This document shows, one piece after another, positions 1-10,293 of a DNA stretch of 64,000 nucleotides. Source of the stretch: Pseudoscleropodium purum (taxonomy: Eukaryota; Streptophyta; Bryopsida; Hypnales; Brachytheciaceae). The stretch covers positions 18,042,001 through 18,106,000 of the forward strand of contig OZ017797.1 of assembly GCA_963969395.1 (NCBI GenBank). The letters are read 5' to 3'. Below the pieces are notes generated by a model. The model saw only the letters and a list, made by a program, of their open reading frames with translations. It did not search any database and was not told the DNA's origin. The translations under genes were made by a program, and so were the position numbers. Position 1 is the stretch's first letter; each line of letters starts with the position of its first letter.

Positions 1-1958
1 TATGCCACAGATTGTATACTCTACCTCAGTTACATGGATCCCAAATCCAGGACTTCGATCTCCCCTTCTCTACTCGCTGCGACACCTGGAAGTAGTTCTA
101 CAATGCACCCGTTTCGATCGCCAAAGAGTCCGCTCCATTGGCGTCGACAACGAGTACTAGTTAACAAGACAGTTTTTATAATTTAAACGGCAATAACTAC
201 AACACAAGTCAAAAACGACTACAGATACACTTCGCCGAAGTCAACCACAGTAGAATTGCTCGACCACGATATCTCCCCCGGATCCCGTCGAGTGCATGCC
301 GATCGATTCTCATTCGTGCTCAGCGAAATTCAAACTGAATGCTCGTCATTCGTGATCTGGAAGTTACTGTAAACTGACGTTCATCCAACTTGCGAGCGAA
401 TGCTGCACGAGATGCTGGAACAACCCAGCATCGCCACTGCGCTGGTGGAAACTACTGTATGCAATATTCGATGCAAGCCTCCAATTAAATTGCACAGAGA
501 GAAATATACTGTAATCACGAGCGATCAGCATTGCTACAGTCAGTCACATTTTGACCGAGAAGATTCACCATTTTGGTCCCGCCCGACACCTCCGACACCT
601 CCGACACCTGCTCGGCTGCCAGTGCCACTTGGACTCCGAGTTTGCAACTTCGGGATCGGAGGGAGCAGGGTGAGCGAATCCCATCCATGGCCAGTCCGTC
701 GACAGCGCAGTGGTTCCATCCTTCGCTCCACTCTCGATCATACGTGCAACTGCGAGTTCGGGAAGCGACTGACAGCGCACAGGCTTCTTCGTCGGGTTTC
801 TACTGCCGTTCCACCAGTGGCTGGCGGCAACCTATGAAAACTTTGCAGCTTCTCGTAGGGCTACGACCACCGCCAAGTATAGAAGGTTTTCTCTGCAATC
901 TAGCCGAAAGAGACATCTGCGACCATTAGCCACAGTAATAACAGGGTTTTCATTTTCAGTTCCATTTTTTGGCTGGGTAAGTGGCTTCAAGAATTTGGTT
1001 GAGGCTACCAATTGTGGCGATTTTCATGTAAATAAATGTTTTTTCTAATATTTTTGTAGTTACAATGCAGTTTCTATTACGAAAAAAATCTCTAAAGCTT
1101 GAGTATTGTCTACCTTAAATTTCTTGTGCGCTTGTAGCTGGACCTAAAAATTGTCGCAATGTAGCGATACTTAGCCAAAAACCTCATATCTACGCAAATT
1201 GAAAGAGAAATCCATGAAATTAAACCGCACATGAACAATGGATCACGCAGTACATGTACTCGTACTAATTAGAGTTTCAACGTCGAAAATCCAAACCTCG
1301 AATACATAGCCTCATTGTGGGCGGAAGGTGGTGACGATCCCCGACCAGAATGAGGTGCGTCATGGCAAAGGCGATTGAAGGCGGACTCTGCGTCTCCAGC
1401 CTCAGCTCGTCAATCCTGTTCTGTTTACGCTCTGGAAGACCTGCATCCTCGAGCAGCAGTAGTTGTGTAAATCCTACATGCAAGAATGCGGCTCCTCAAT
1501 CTCTTGAAATTAATTACAACTGTCATTGATGGAAAAGAAATTGGCCAGCAATCACGCAATCATTTGACTGCAATTTCTACACCCTCGTTTCATAAGCATC
1601 CACATCAATCGGCACAGACACCTTCCAAACTGCGCATTAAGCTCCAACTGAAGAACTCACATATGCAAAGCGGAGCTGCTCTGCTCATATTTTCCGAACT
1701 TGTTAGGAATGAATTGCGCCAGCATGATTCTACAAAACTGCAACAGCGCGAATCATCAATGTCACTCCACCGATTCTAATCACCAAGGATTATTCGTTGA
1801 GCGTCTCTCTCTCCGTCGCCATCGCTCTCGTCACCAAAATTAGAATGCAAATGTGGTAGCACGGAGGAACGCCAAGAGAGCGGGGATCGGTGGACGGATG
1901 ATAAATGTTTTCACGAGCACTCATCCCACTCACGTGACCACCTGAACATATCAGGAAA
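1..1958. other. Left flank, no gene recognised
   Basis: I see no credible gene here. The longest open frame (400-837, plus) has no recognisable domain and two other frames are open across the same stretch, as expected for GC-richer non-coding DNA. A short tandem repeat of the 9-mer GACACCTCC occurs three times at 585-611. Base composition is more balanced than in the AT-rich viral island that follows, so 1960 is a composition boundary as well as a repeat boundary. Confidence 0.5.
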
Positions 1959-1959
1959 G

Positions 1960-2039
1960 TAACCCCCTGTTGAAACAATACTGCTGCACAGAGGGTTAAC
2001 GGTATAGTATTGAAAGTGTATTGTTGGAGTACAAAAGCA
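1960..2039 (+). repeat. Left inverted repeat of the viral island
   Basis: It begins TAACCCCC and ends AGTACAAAAGCA. Positions 2003-2039 match the reverse complement of 10072-10109 at about 35 of 38 positions with one single-base gap. The outer part is weaker: both arms start TA followed by a C-run and share an ATAYTGYTGCA segment. On the right arm this sequence overlaps the start of the zinc-finger-like gene, so the left arm is an inverted partial duplicate of that gene's 5' region. Confidence 0.7.
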
Positions 2040-2082
2040 ATATTGCAACAATGTTATTTCAATGGAAATGTAGTGTATTGAA

Positions 2083-4140
2083 ATGTGTATTGATGATTTT
2101 AGGAGGGCCATAAGAGGAAAGATATCATACTTAAATAATAGTCAGCGTATGGCAAGAATTGTAGAGAAAGGCATAGTCCTTAGAGGCTATTCAATCAAAG
2201 TCATTCCATCATACATGAGAGGGTACCAACTCAAAGCATACAAAGATATAGATGTTAACAGTCTGGATGACAATGTGTACAGAAACTTTATGTATTGCTT
2301 CTTGATGACATTCTGGGATGGTACTTATGGTGTAGATGCATTTATGAAAATTGTAAAGATTAGACAGGGAGACAATTTGAAGTACTTCTTTACTATAGAA
2401 GTAGGAAAGAGGTTGACAAGGGATAAGTTGCATTTCTACTTGTGCAAGTACTCTAGCATGTTGCATATAATAGAAGCTAATGCCAACATGTTAGCATTCG
2501 TATTTTGTGAAGAGGTGAAAGGAATAAGACTAATTATGATAAGCTGTATATTTGAGCTGTTTAGGTATAGGCTCTACGATAGCGAGAATATTGATGAAAT
2601 ACACAAGGGTTTGCGATATACGTTGTACATAGGCGACACCACTGCCTGCTTAAACCCTGAAAAGAGGTTAGAAGGATTTAGATCCCTTGAGAATATGTAT
2701 GGAGAATACATTAAGGTTCTACACAGGAGTAGAATCAATGGAGAAAGTGTAAGCCTAGCAAATGTGAGACAGGTACCTATCATTACACCTCATTGGAACA
2801 AGTCAACAATAGTTCAAGCAATTGGAAGAGCGGTAAGGAGTTAGTCCCATGATCTACTAAGAGAAGAGGAGAAGTTGACATATGTGTATAGGCATGTGGC
2901 TCTAGTAGATAAGAGTGGTGAGCATGTGCCATCCGTAAGCATAGACATGTACAAATACTTAATCTCTAAGAGGAAGTCTGAGCGTATAGAAGATATAGAA
3001 AACGTTATAAAAAGTTGCTACGTCAACTACTACATAAATGCCGATACCACGACAATGGTGTAAGGACTTGGTGAGGACTTGTCAACATACGTTCTGTAGT
3101 ATTGCAAAGACATAGAAGCTTCCATATGAGACATGGTTAGCAAATCGAAGGAAATGCTCTCAATAGATGAGATAAGTACACTACTAAATACTAAAAAAAA
3201 TGTAATAGAGGCATTGGTCAATAAGGGTATTACCCTTGATAGTAGGACTGCCATCAGAGAGTCAAATGGTATGTTGTATTCAGAGCTTGTTGTAATTTCT
3301 AACCCTAATATCCAATTATCAAACTTCAGACGGGACACTAGAAGAGGCATTAGCAACTTTGCAAAGCTATGCTACGAAAACAAGAGAGATCTCATAAGCA
3401 TTGTCTCATCGATGACGATGTCTCAAAAGGTTTACCTACTTGAGTCTGCGATAATAAACGATAATGAAATTGTCAAGTTGTTCTTTGAAAACTCTTTCAA
3501 TTACATAGACGATAAGTACTACCACATACTATATTACAGGGCATCAAACGACAATGACTCGTATGCACTTTCCTTAGAGTCTTTTAAAGCATGCTTGAAG
3601 ACAAGAGTCCTAGACACTATTTGGTCTCTAGTAGACATTGATCAAGAGCCTGATATAATCAAGAAAATAATAACAAAGTCCAAGCACTCTAGAGAGATAA
3701 TAGAGACAAAACTTCGGATATATGCAATATTCTCTGACGGAGACAATAGGTTTAGAATACACAACTCTTTGTCCAAAGACGGAGAAAAGTCGCTTAGAGA
3801 CCTAAGAAGCATCAATAGAGGTAGGTGTGCAGACTTTCGCAGCACATCCATAATGGTGAACATATTGTTATTCTTTCTTGCATATGAAGTCAAACCTACC
3901 AATATCCTTAGTGTCACACGACTGTCCAATTATAGCTTGCTAGGGCTAGAGGACTTTTGGACAATAAGAAGACTCAAATACCAAATACACTTGTCAACTC
4001 TAAGTACTACCCACTATTACAGCTTTTTTGACTATATGAGGGAAAAAGTGTATGCATGGTTACTTACTAGAACTAAAAAGGACCTTGCGTTCATTATAAC
4101 TAAGATTTTAACGGAAAACAACATGTATGTGGTTAATTGA
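2083..4140 (+). pseudogene. D6/VETF-like viral helicase, 5'-truncated, four in-frame stops
   Basis: One reading frame of 686 codons runs from 2083 to the TAA at 4138, broken by TAG 2842, TAA 3061, TAG 3097 and TGA 3127 with no frameshift. Around codon 246 is the superfamily-2 helicase motif VI, QAIGRAVRS, preceded by HWNKST and followed after the stop by SHDLL and a YVYRHVALVD strand. A conserved tail of the SVDMYKYLISKR type follows. This arrangement is that of the giant-virus early transcription factor/NTPase helicases (vaccinia D6 and D11 relatives), which act in virion-associated early transcription. The Walker A and DEAD-box half is missing: the frame closes upstream at the left inverted repeat, so the island edge cuts the gene. 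The part after 3133 (335 codons open) would be its C-terminal domain. D6 type versus D11 type cannot be decided by eye. Confidence 0.75.
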
Positions 4141-4185
4141 AAAATAACATTACCCTACAATTGATAGTATTACTAATGCGTAGCC

Positions 4186-4920
4186 ATGGCCTCAAAGAGA
4201 AAAGTCTTATACACCATTGACCCTCTCCGTATTAAGTTCATAGTTGTTCCATCTATGCATGCAACTTCGGGGTCAAAAGGAAAGTCTCCTTTTCAAGGTG
4301 GTGGGAAAAGAATTAACATCTCATACAAGGCTGAGGATGAAAAAGAATATCCTTTGCTAATATAGCACCAAGGGGATCTATGTTTTATTGGTTTGGGATA
4401 CAAGATGATACATTTTCTTCTTCTAGAGGGAAGAAAGGTAAAAATATGTGTCTTGTTATAGACCATTGATGAGGACAAGAACAGTAACGAGAACCACTTT
4501 TGTGTAAACGTTCATTCAATATACGAGCATTGTATAGAGTACATAATGGCTAATGCTGAGAAGATAGGCATCAAAGTGTCAAAAGATACAATAAGCAATA
4601 CATTTAAACATCCGTGAAAAGAGTACCAGAAGGATGGCAAAAAGTCTATACAAATGTATGTAAAGCTCATCGTAAGTAATGAGAACTCAAAGATATGGAC
4701 ATCCTTTTATAATAAGGACAAGAAGCCTATGGAATGGAAATCCCTTGAGGGAGTCCACTGTCGTATATACCTTGCTGTCTTCTTTGACTCCATATATGTA
4801 TAGAGAGGTACCAAGACTTCACTACAATGCAAGCTCTCAAAGGGCGTTGTAAAGGTGGTAAAAAAAGCCTCTCTATCACTTGATATGAGCATGTTGAGCA
4901 TCAAGGACAAAGAAGACTAA
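4186..4920 (+). pseudogene. Unidentified viral protein remnant, about 244 codons
   Basis: It starts at the ATG at 4186, 46 bases after the helicase frame ends, and runs to TAA 4918. In-frame stops are TAG 4363, TGA 4615 and TAG 4801. Between about 4340 and 4470 the protein-like sequence (with RGSMFYWFGIQDD) lies in another frame, so two compensating small indels are implied. The C-terminal third has a hydrophobic strand pattern with YLAVFFDSIYV before the stop, then KTSLQCKLSKGVV, lysine-rich overall. This resembles strand-rich nucleic-acid-binding folds, but I do not recognise the family with confidence. Position between helicase and primase remnants suggests a virus-specific gene of the same fragment. 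Confidence 0.5.
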
Positions 4921-4989
4921 TATTCTTTTTAAAAAATTTGTATTGACGCTTTTCAACAACTCATGTGTTGTGCATGGATAATGTCATTG

Positions 4990-5802
4990 CTATTTATATC
5001 GCTTGTCGTGCTGAGTATTGCTTCCATATTGATAGTAGGGAATGCTGGGCCTTGCAAAGATTTCACATAGTCTAGATCGTGAATTGTTAGAAACATTGCT
5101 TACAATGTTGTCTAGAAATCTTTCAGAGATGTAAAACCTGTTTATCAGGTACTTAAATCTCTCGGATATTTGTTTGGTACTACCCTCGAGTCTGAAGCAC
5201 TGAAGACTTTTATAGACTCCCATATCTATACACTCTCCAAACTATGTGATACTATATACAATGTAGGCAACTGCTAGACACTGTTGTGAGGATACGAAGT
5301 ATATGTTTGACACTATAATGTGAAAAGAGACCTTTTTGTTGTTACTATCAACACTTTGGTATGCAAGGACATTGATGTTTTCTCTCAATACCTTTCTGAG
5401 AATAGAGGTGATGTGGCTTATGAAAACGTTAGTTTCTATGCTCCATTTGTGGCTTGGACAGTCTATATCAAGTCTGAACTTTTGGATTCCTTCCCTTATC
5501 ACCTTTGAGAGCTTTCTTTCATTAGAGCTAAGTTGCCTATACTAAGACAGAAAGTCTTCCGAGTTTTGGAAAAGGGCAAAGTATCATCTATCATTGTTGT
5601 CAATCCTTTGGACTATGCATCTATCCTTGTTTGTCACTATACTAGTCAAGGGGCCAATCTTTATTGTATTGTAGAACATCTTTCCTTTATACATAATTGC
5701 TAAGTACTGCTAGTATTCATTTGCATAGTAGAAAGCTTAGAACATGCGGTAGTTGTGGAAGTAATTTGCTTTCAGTTGTGTTTGTACGTGGTGGTATGAC
5801 AC
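4990..5802 (-). pseudogene. PrimPol-like primase remnant (archaeo-eukaryotic primase fold)
   Basis: A single minus-strand frame of about 270 codons runs from near 5802 down to TAG 4990 and contains TAA 5737, TAG 5710, TGA 5584, TAG 5542 and TAG 5242. Two stretches look like the primase domain of giant-virus primase proteins: VDSNNKKVSFHIIVSNIYF (5290s-5340s) and, further on, IDMGVYKSLQCFRLEGSTK (about 5170-5226), the MGVY-R-lS-K region of these primases. Such enzymes prime viral DNA synthesis and normally work with, or are fused to, a D5-type helicase. Here the helicase begins eight bases away on the opposite strand. No clear initiator ATG is visible, and the 5' end is placed at the gene boundary. 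Overlapping plus-strand open frames in this stretch look like shadows. Confidence 0.65.
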
Positions 5803-5809
5803 TGGTGCG

Positions 5810-7662
5810 ATGGCATCTATCTTTGTAAAGCTTTCTGAATCTAATTGGGACAACTTTGAAACTCCGATGCTAGGATTTTTCGATGCATACAATGAAAAGT
5901 ATGTCGTCAAAAAGATACACAAAGCATGTGTGGGATTTAGTACATCAAAGGAAGGTATCTACATTTATTTATTTCCAACACTATCCACTAATTACAAACT
6001 TATAGCATCTCTTACAAGTTCTAGGGATATCGTATTTTCGTCGAGCAAGTTCTATACAGTTGGTGGTGTAGTCTTTTGCATTCCTAATGATGGTACTAAA
6101 GATGTTGCACAATTTCTTGGCCTAGATTGTAGTAGAAGCAAACACTATAGTACCTTGCTGAACAAGTGGTGCACACAAGTAACAAAGCGGCAAGAAAGGG
6201 ATAGAAGAGATGTATATGCAAGAGTATTGCCTACATGGCCTTGTGACATCTACTACATACAATGTGCTGATGACAAAAAGAAGGAATTGGTTAGAGACAT
6301 GATATGTGCATGTCCGAAGAACCCAAAACTTACGATATCAAAGATATTTTGTGTGATATATGGTACCAAGTTCATGTGTTTTGACTTTGACAAGACCATA
6401 CTTTACTTCTTTGACACTAAAAAGTAAGCTTCTATGAGCTCTAAAGCGTCCATGATGAGAGAAATTCTTGTCAGCATCTATAAGTTTATAGCACAGGTGT
6501 GTGAATCTTATATGGAAGCCATTGAGTACACCACAAAGATAATGGACTTCATACAATCCTTTGACAATAGGAAAAAGATAATGCATACATGTGTAGGAAT
6601 GCTCTATAAAGAGAGCTTCGAAGAGCTATTAGACTCATGAAAAGACATAATAGGCATGAAAGGAAGGGTGTATGACTTTGTGGAGAACAAGCTTGGAGAA
6701 ATGGAACCAGATGACTATGTTACATTGTCCACGTGCATCCCATTTGTGCACATTGACTATAATTCTGAGATAGTTGAAAAAATGCGTGATCTTTTGGTGA
6801 AGGTGTCCCCTAGCAAAGATATACGGGTATACTTTATAAGGTTTATTGCTTCATGTCTAGAAGAACGAAATGCAAACAAAATATTCTCTATATGGTTTGG
6901 ATCAGGAGACAATGGTAAGACCATCATAGTCTCTCTAGTAGAGCATGCCTTTGGAGACTATACTATAAAGATGCCAACATCGCTACTCATGGAAAAAAGA
7001 GTACAATCATTAGCAGCTACCTTAGAGATAACAATGCTCAAGGGAAGACTTGTGGCTCTTGTACAGGAGCCCGATGAGGGTGACAAGCTTAATCTTGGCA
7101 TTATAAAGGAATTTACTAGGAACGATAGTCTCTACATAGGAGGCTATACAAAAAAGGAACTATTATACCTTAGATAGCAAAGTTCGTACTCATTGCAAAC
7201 AAGATTCTTCAAATGAGTACCTTTGACAGAACAATATGGAGTAGGGTCAAACTAATGCCATTTATATTGACCTTTGTTGACAAGTTAGAGTCTCACCACG
7301 ACCCTCTTATAATGCATATGAATGATATTAACTTCTCTAGCAAGATTCCTCTTCTTGCTCCTATATTCATGAGGCTGATCATAGAGGAGTACAAGTACTA
7401 CTTGCACTACGGCCTTGAGGAGCATGAAGAGGTCAAAGAGTATACAAAGACAATTCAAGTCTCAAATGACATGTTTGGGCAATTCCTAAGTAGTAATACC
7501 ATGAAAAGTAATAAGAGCATTGTTGCTATAAAAGAGTTGTATGATGCTTATAAAACATGGTCAAAAGATATGTTTCCAACAACGAAGATGAGAGATGTAT
7601 CATCTCTAAGGCAATATCTGCTTAAGAACTCATACATTTTAGATGACGTTGAGCAAATTTAA
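5810..7662 (+). pseudogene. D5-like superfamily 3 helicase remnant
   Basis: The ATG at 5810 opens a frame of about 618 codons ending at TAA 7660. Breaks are TAA 6425, TGA 6638, a one-base frameshift in the A-run near 7149-7155, and TAG 7171 in the corrected frame. The SF3 Walker A motif is visible as FGSGDNGKT at 6896-6922 (about residues 363-371). A Walker B region, LVALVQEPDEGD, follows about 55 residues on. After the frameshift comes the sensor strand AKFVLIANKI, then DRTIWSRVKLMPF, the W-R-R-x-PF signature region of D5 proteins. The product would unwind DNA at the viral replication fork as a hexamer. Residues 1-300 fit the D5 N-terminal region, with no primase motifs, in keeping with a separate primase gene beside it. 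Confidence 0.85.
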
Positions 7663-7819
7663 GGTCTATCTCTTATGTAAGAATTAAAAAAAACAATCTC
7701 ATAGGAAGGAACTAATAAAATTTTGTCTCTACCACAATCCACAAGTTGGCTAGGGTACAAGTAAGCATTCATTAGTCAAACACAACACATGATGTAATAC
7801 AACTTATTATTGCTAGTCT

Positions 7820-8722
7820 CTAGGGAATTGTGCTTGTTATCGAGCTGGCATTGATACTAAGTGCATCTTCTTTTAATACTGACATTATCCCAAGTAGTTG
7901 GTGCCTCTGAGTTGGGTCTACTAACTTCAGCCTTGATCCTAATGGATACAGGGATACATATAAGGGCTCCGTAGGAAGGTCTCCAAACAATGATTCTATA
8001 TATCCTATTGTAAACTCTACACGTACAATAGAGACTTCTTCACCTCTAATGTTGAATCCGTACATTGCCTTGGGGACTATCTGAGAGTTTGCCATACCAT
8101 AGTTTTGTTGGCATCCTATGATGAGACCAGCAATAAGCTGAACTAGTCCACCCTTGTATTTGGAATTAGCTACATGCTTACTTTCATGTGTTGCCCATAA
8201 TATTTTATTATCCATGCTTTCTTCTCTGTCCGTGTAGGTTGCAATCGTTTTGGTACCAATGGTCATACTAAGTGTGGATGCAATCATCTCAAGGTGTACA
8301 CCATCATCAAGACCAACCTCCGCGAAGAGGACGTCAATCATCTAAGTTATGTAGTCCTCAGATCTCTTTGCAGTAGAAAAAGGAGCATTGTTGATGAGTA
8401 CACATTGTAGCTTCCTCAAGAATCATATTTGTTGAGGGCCAAGGTTAGAACCATGAGTAGGTGCAAACGTGATTATCTCGTTGCGGCCAAAGTTCTTGAG
8501 CAACAAATGTTCGAGTGTGGAAGGTACTGGAAACTTTCTACGTCCAGAAAAGATATCCTCTAGATTCTCTATCCCAATAATCTCCACCCTCAGAGCATCC
8601 TTCTTGTACCTTGAGAACTGTGAGCTACACTTCTTGAAGTTACCTATGGAGAATCTAGGATGAAAAGAGTCAAAACCATCTGTGAGGTCTCTCTTCCTTA
8701 CTTTCCAACGCTCTCCCGCCAT
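7820..8722 (-). pseudogene. Unidentified viral protein remnant, about 300 codons
   Basis: The minus-strand frame starts at ATG 8722 (MAGERWKVRKRDLTDGFDSF) and runs to TAG 7820 with internal stops TGA 8423 and TAG 8342 and no frameshift. It is a mixed alpha/beta-looking, soluble protein. The C-terminal half has a hydrophobic glycine-rich helix, GGLVQLIAGLIIGCQQNYGM, then strand-like segments (VSIVRVEFTIGYIESLFG, PLYVSLYPLG). I do not recognise the family. The ATG lies 36 bases from the end of the next minus-strand gene, typical of compact viral spacing. The final TAG may itself be an acquired stop. Confidence 0.5.
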
Positions 8723-8757
8723 CGTTAGCAGTCCAATCTGGTATTGAAGCCACACAT

Positions 8758-10098
8758 TTAGAATTTGTTAACTTTATTACTCCACAACTCATACTTCTTG
8801 GACCTAGGTGTCAAACAATCAATAAACATAGGACTATAGTTGTTGGCAATAGAAGCAGTAGAATTATCGGAGTCGTATCATCCAATGTCACCCGCATATG
8901 GGCTACCTTTGTTCTTTATAACTAAATTGTTAGTGAAAGCGGATCATTTTATTCTCTGACCATCCTGAAGCTTTTCCAAAATGTTGTCATCACATTTGTC
9001 CCATTTACTATGCATATACATTGTCTTCTTAACAGTATTTGTCTTATAGTATGGATTTTCTAAAGGATTGAAGAGTTCTTCAAGTCTCCTTCTAGCTAAC
9101 CTCCTATCCCATTCCATTCACTCGATAGGTAGTTTAGCTGCAATATCAAAAGGTACATACGGAATAACCGCCACTTTTAGTTCCTCTTTTGCAGCCTTGA
9201 TGTTGAGACCAATGGTATCCATCTTTTGCTTGTCTATTCAACGGATCAACCCATCTATAGTCAACTCATATATATTATCTCCCTCTTCCTTTCTTTTAGT
9301 GATGGGCGTGCTCTTGTATGTCTCTCTCTTCTCACAATAGCAACTAATAGTAACTATTTCTTTCTACTCTTTGACATGAGAATGTCTAACTTGTAGCCTC
9401 TTTAATAACTCGTATTTCTTCTGCAATGTCATGGAGCATATGGCTTCCCATGCATGCTCAAGTATACTTGGAGGTAGTATAGGATATGACTTCCTATTGA
9501 CCATTCTACACCTTATACCCCATTGGCTATACTCGTAAGGAATCACTCCGGAATCATCAGCAGCTCTTATCTGCTCCTCAATAGGAGGTTGATCAAGTAA
9601 AGCTTGTGTCTCTCTCTCCTCCTTTTCTTTCATCTACACAACTACTCTCAGCTCTACTATGTCTTGTTTTATTCCTCTTGCTAGGTTTTCTCTGCTGCGT
9701 TCATACATATTAGGATGATTTGATGGCACTAATACACACTCTGCAAGTATAGGGAGGGTCATCTCCTCTTCTCTCAGTTTGTCAAGGTCAAGCTAGGCCT
9801 CGTGAAGCTTCCTCATGGACTCATTCCTATCATGTAATGACTCAAACACTTCAGATACTACATAAGCACCATTGGGATAATGAGTCTTGTGAACACCGTG
9901 AAATGATGATCCTTGTTTTGCCGCATGCTCACACTATCTCTTATGAATAGTATTGTTATTAACTATTGCTCGACAGCGTTGAGGCTTCTGTAGGGGATTT
10001 CTATCACCTGCCATAATTGCACTCTTGTGAACTCCACAGAAAAGAGAGTTGTTTTTTGCTTTATTTGGACATGCTTTTGTACTGCAACAAATACACTT
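8758..10098 (-). pseudogene. Viral protein with two N-terminal zinc-finger-like motifs, eight in-frame stops, no indel
   Basis: One minus-strand frame of about 447 codons runs from an upstream TAA at 10099 to TAA 8758. It contains eight stops: TAG 9934, 9793, 9634 and 9364, and TGA 9238, 9118, 8944 and 8878. The first ATG is at 10014, but coding-like sequence continues upstream of it. Two similar motifs open the protein: CCSTKACPNK then SLFCGVHK, and QRCRAIV then CEHAAKQGSSFHGVHK. This Cys-Cys-Cys-His pattern (second copy partly degenerate) resembles short zinc-binding repeats common in giant-virus proteins. The rest is charged and helical with no recognised domain. Its 5' end overlaps the right inverted repeat. 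Confidence 0.55.
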
Positions 10099-10170
10099 TT
10101 AATACTATATTGTGAAAAGAGTGAAACCATTGAAACAATATTGCAACAATACTAACATGGAGGGGGGGTA
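10072..10170 (-). repeat. Right inverted repeat of the viral island
   Basis: Read on the minus strand it begins TACCCCCCC at 10170 and ends at 10072 with AGTACAAAAGCA, matching the left arm. The inner 38 bases are nearly identical to 2003-2039. The outer part contains TTGAAACAATATTGC (10130-10144), which also occurs in direct orientation at 1970-1984 with one mismatch. The 15-mer CAATATTGCAACAAT is at 10136-10150 and also at 2038-2052. Both arms end in TA next to the C-run, compatible with a TA target duplication, though that dinucleotide is too short to prove anything. Confidence 0.65.
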
Positions 10171-10293
10171 GTTCCCAATGAACAAGCCAGGGCATTTTCT
10201 ATCCCTATCCCAATGAATTTCATCTAGATAGGGAATTCACCAAAGTTCTCTATCCTTGAAAATTTAGGGAACTCAATGTACAATTTCCTATTA

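Larger units (their letters stand above)
1960..10170. mobile_element. Endogenous giant-virus (NCLDV) island bounded by inverted repeats
   Basis: About 8.2 kb of AT-rich DNA carries six tightly packed, intron-free coding remnants on both strands, unlike the intron-containing host genes around it. Recognised remnants are a D6/VETF-like helicase C-terminal half, a PrimPol-like primase and a D5-like SF3 helicase, a typical giant-virus core set. The edges share an inverted repeat (1960-2039 against 10072-10170). Coding frames run almost edge to edge with short spacers. About 25 in-frame stops are visible, but only about three indels. It is best read as an inserted fragment of a giant-virus relative, now pseudogenised; giant-virus insertions in moss and lycophyte genomes have been reported. 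Whether the inverted repeats are viral termini, a rearrangement footprint or the ends of a mobile unit is open. Confidence 0.85.

Noticed and set aside
400..837. 145-codon open frame in the left flank
   Set aside because: No domain, competing open frames on both strands, and it includes the GACACCTCC repeat.
5320..5545. Plus-strand open frames across the primase region
   Set aside because: The minus strand reads as a primase in one coherent frame, so the plus frames are shadows.
9068..9340. 90-codon plus-strand frame inside the viral island
   Set aside because: It is antisense to the zinc-finger-like gene, whose minus frame continues on both sides.
2083..10098. Alternative genetic code in the source virus as explanation of the stops
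   Set aside because: TAG, TGA and TAA all occur inside frames, and TAA also ends several of them, so no single reassignment fits. Decay by substitution explains it better.
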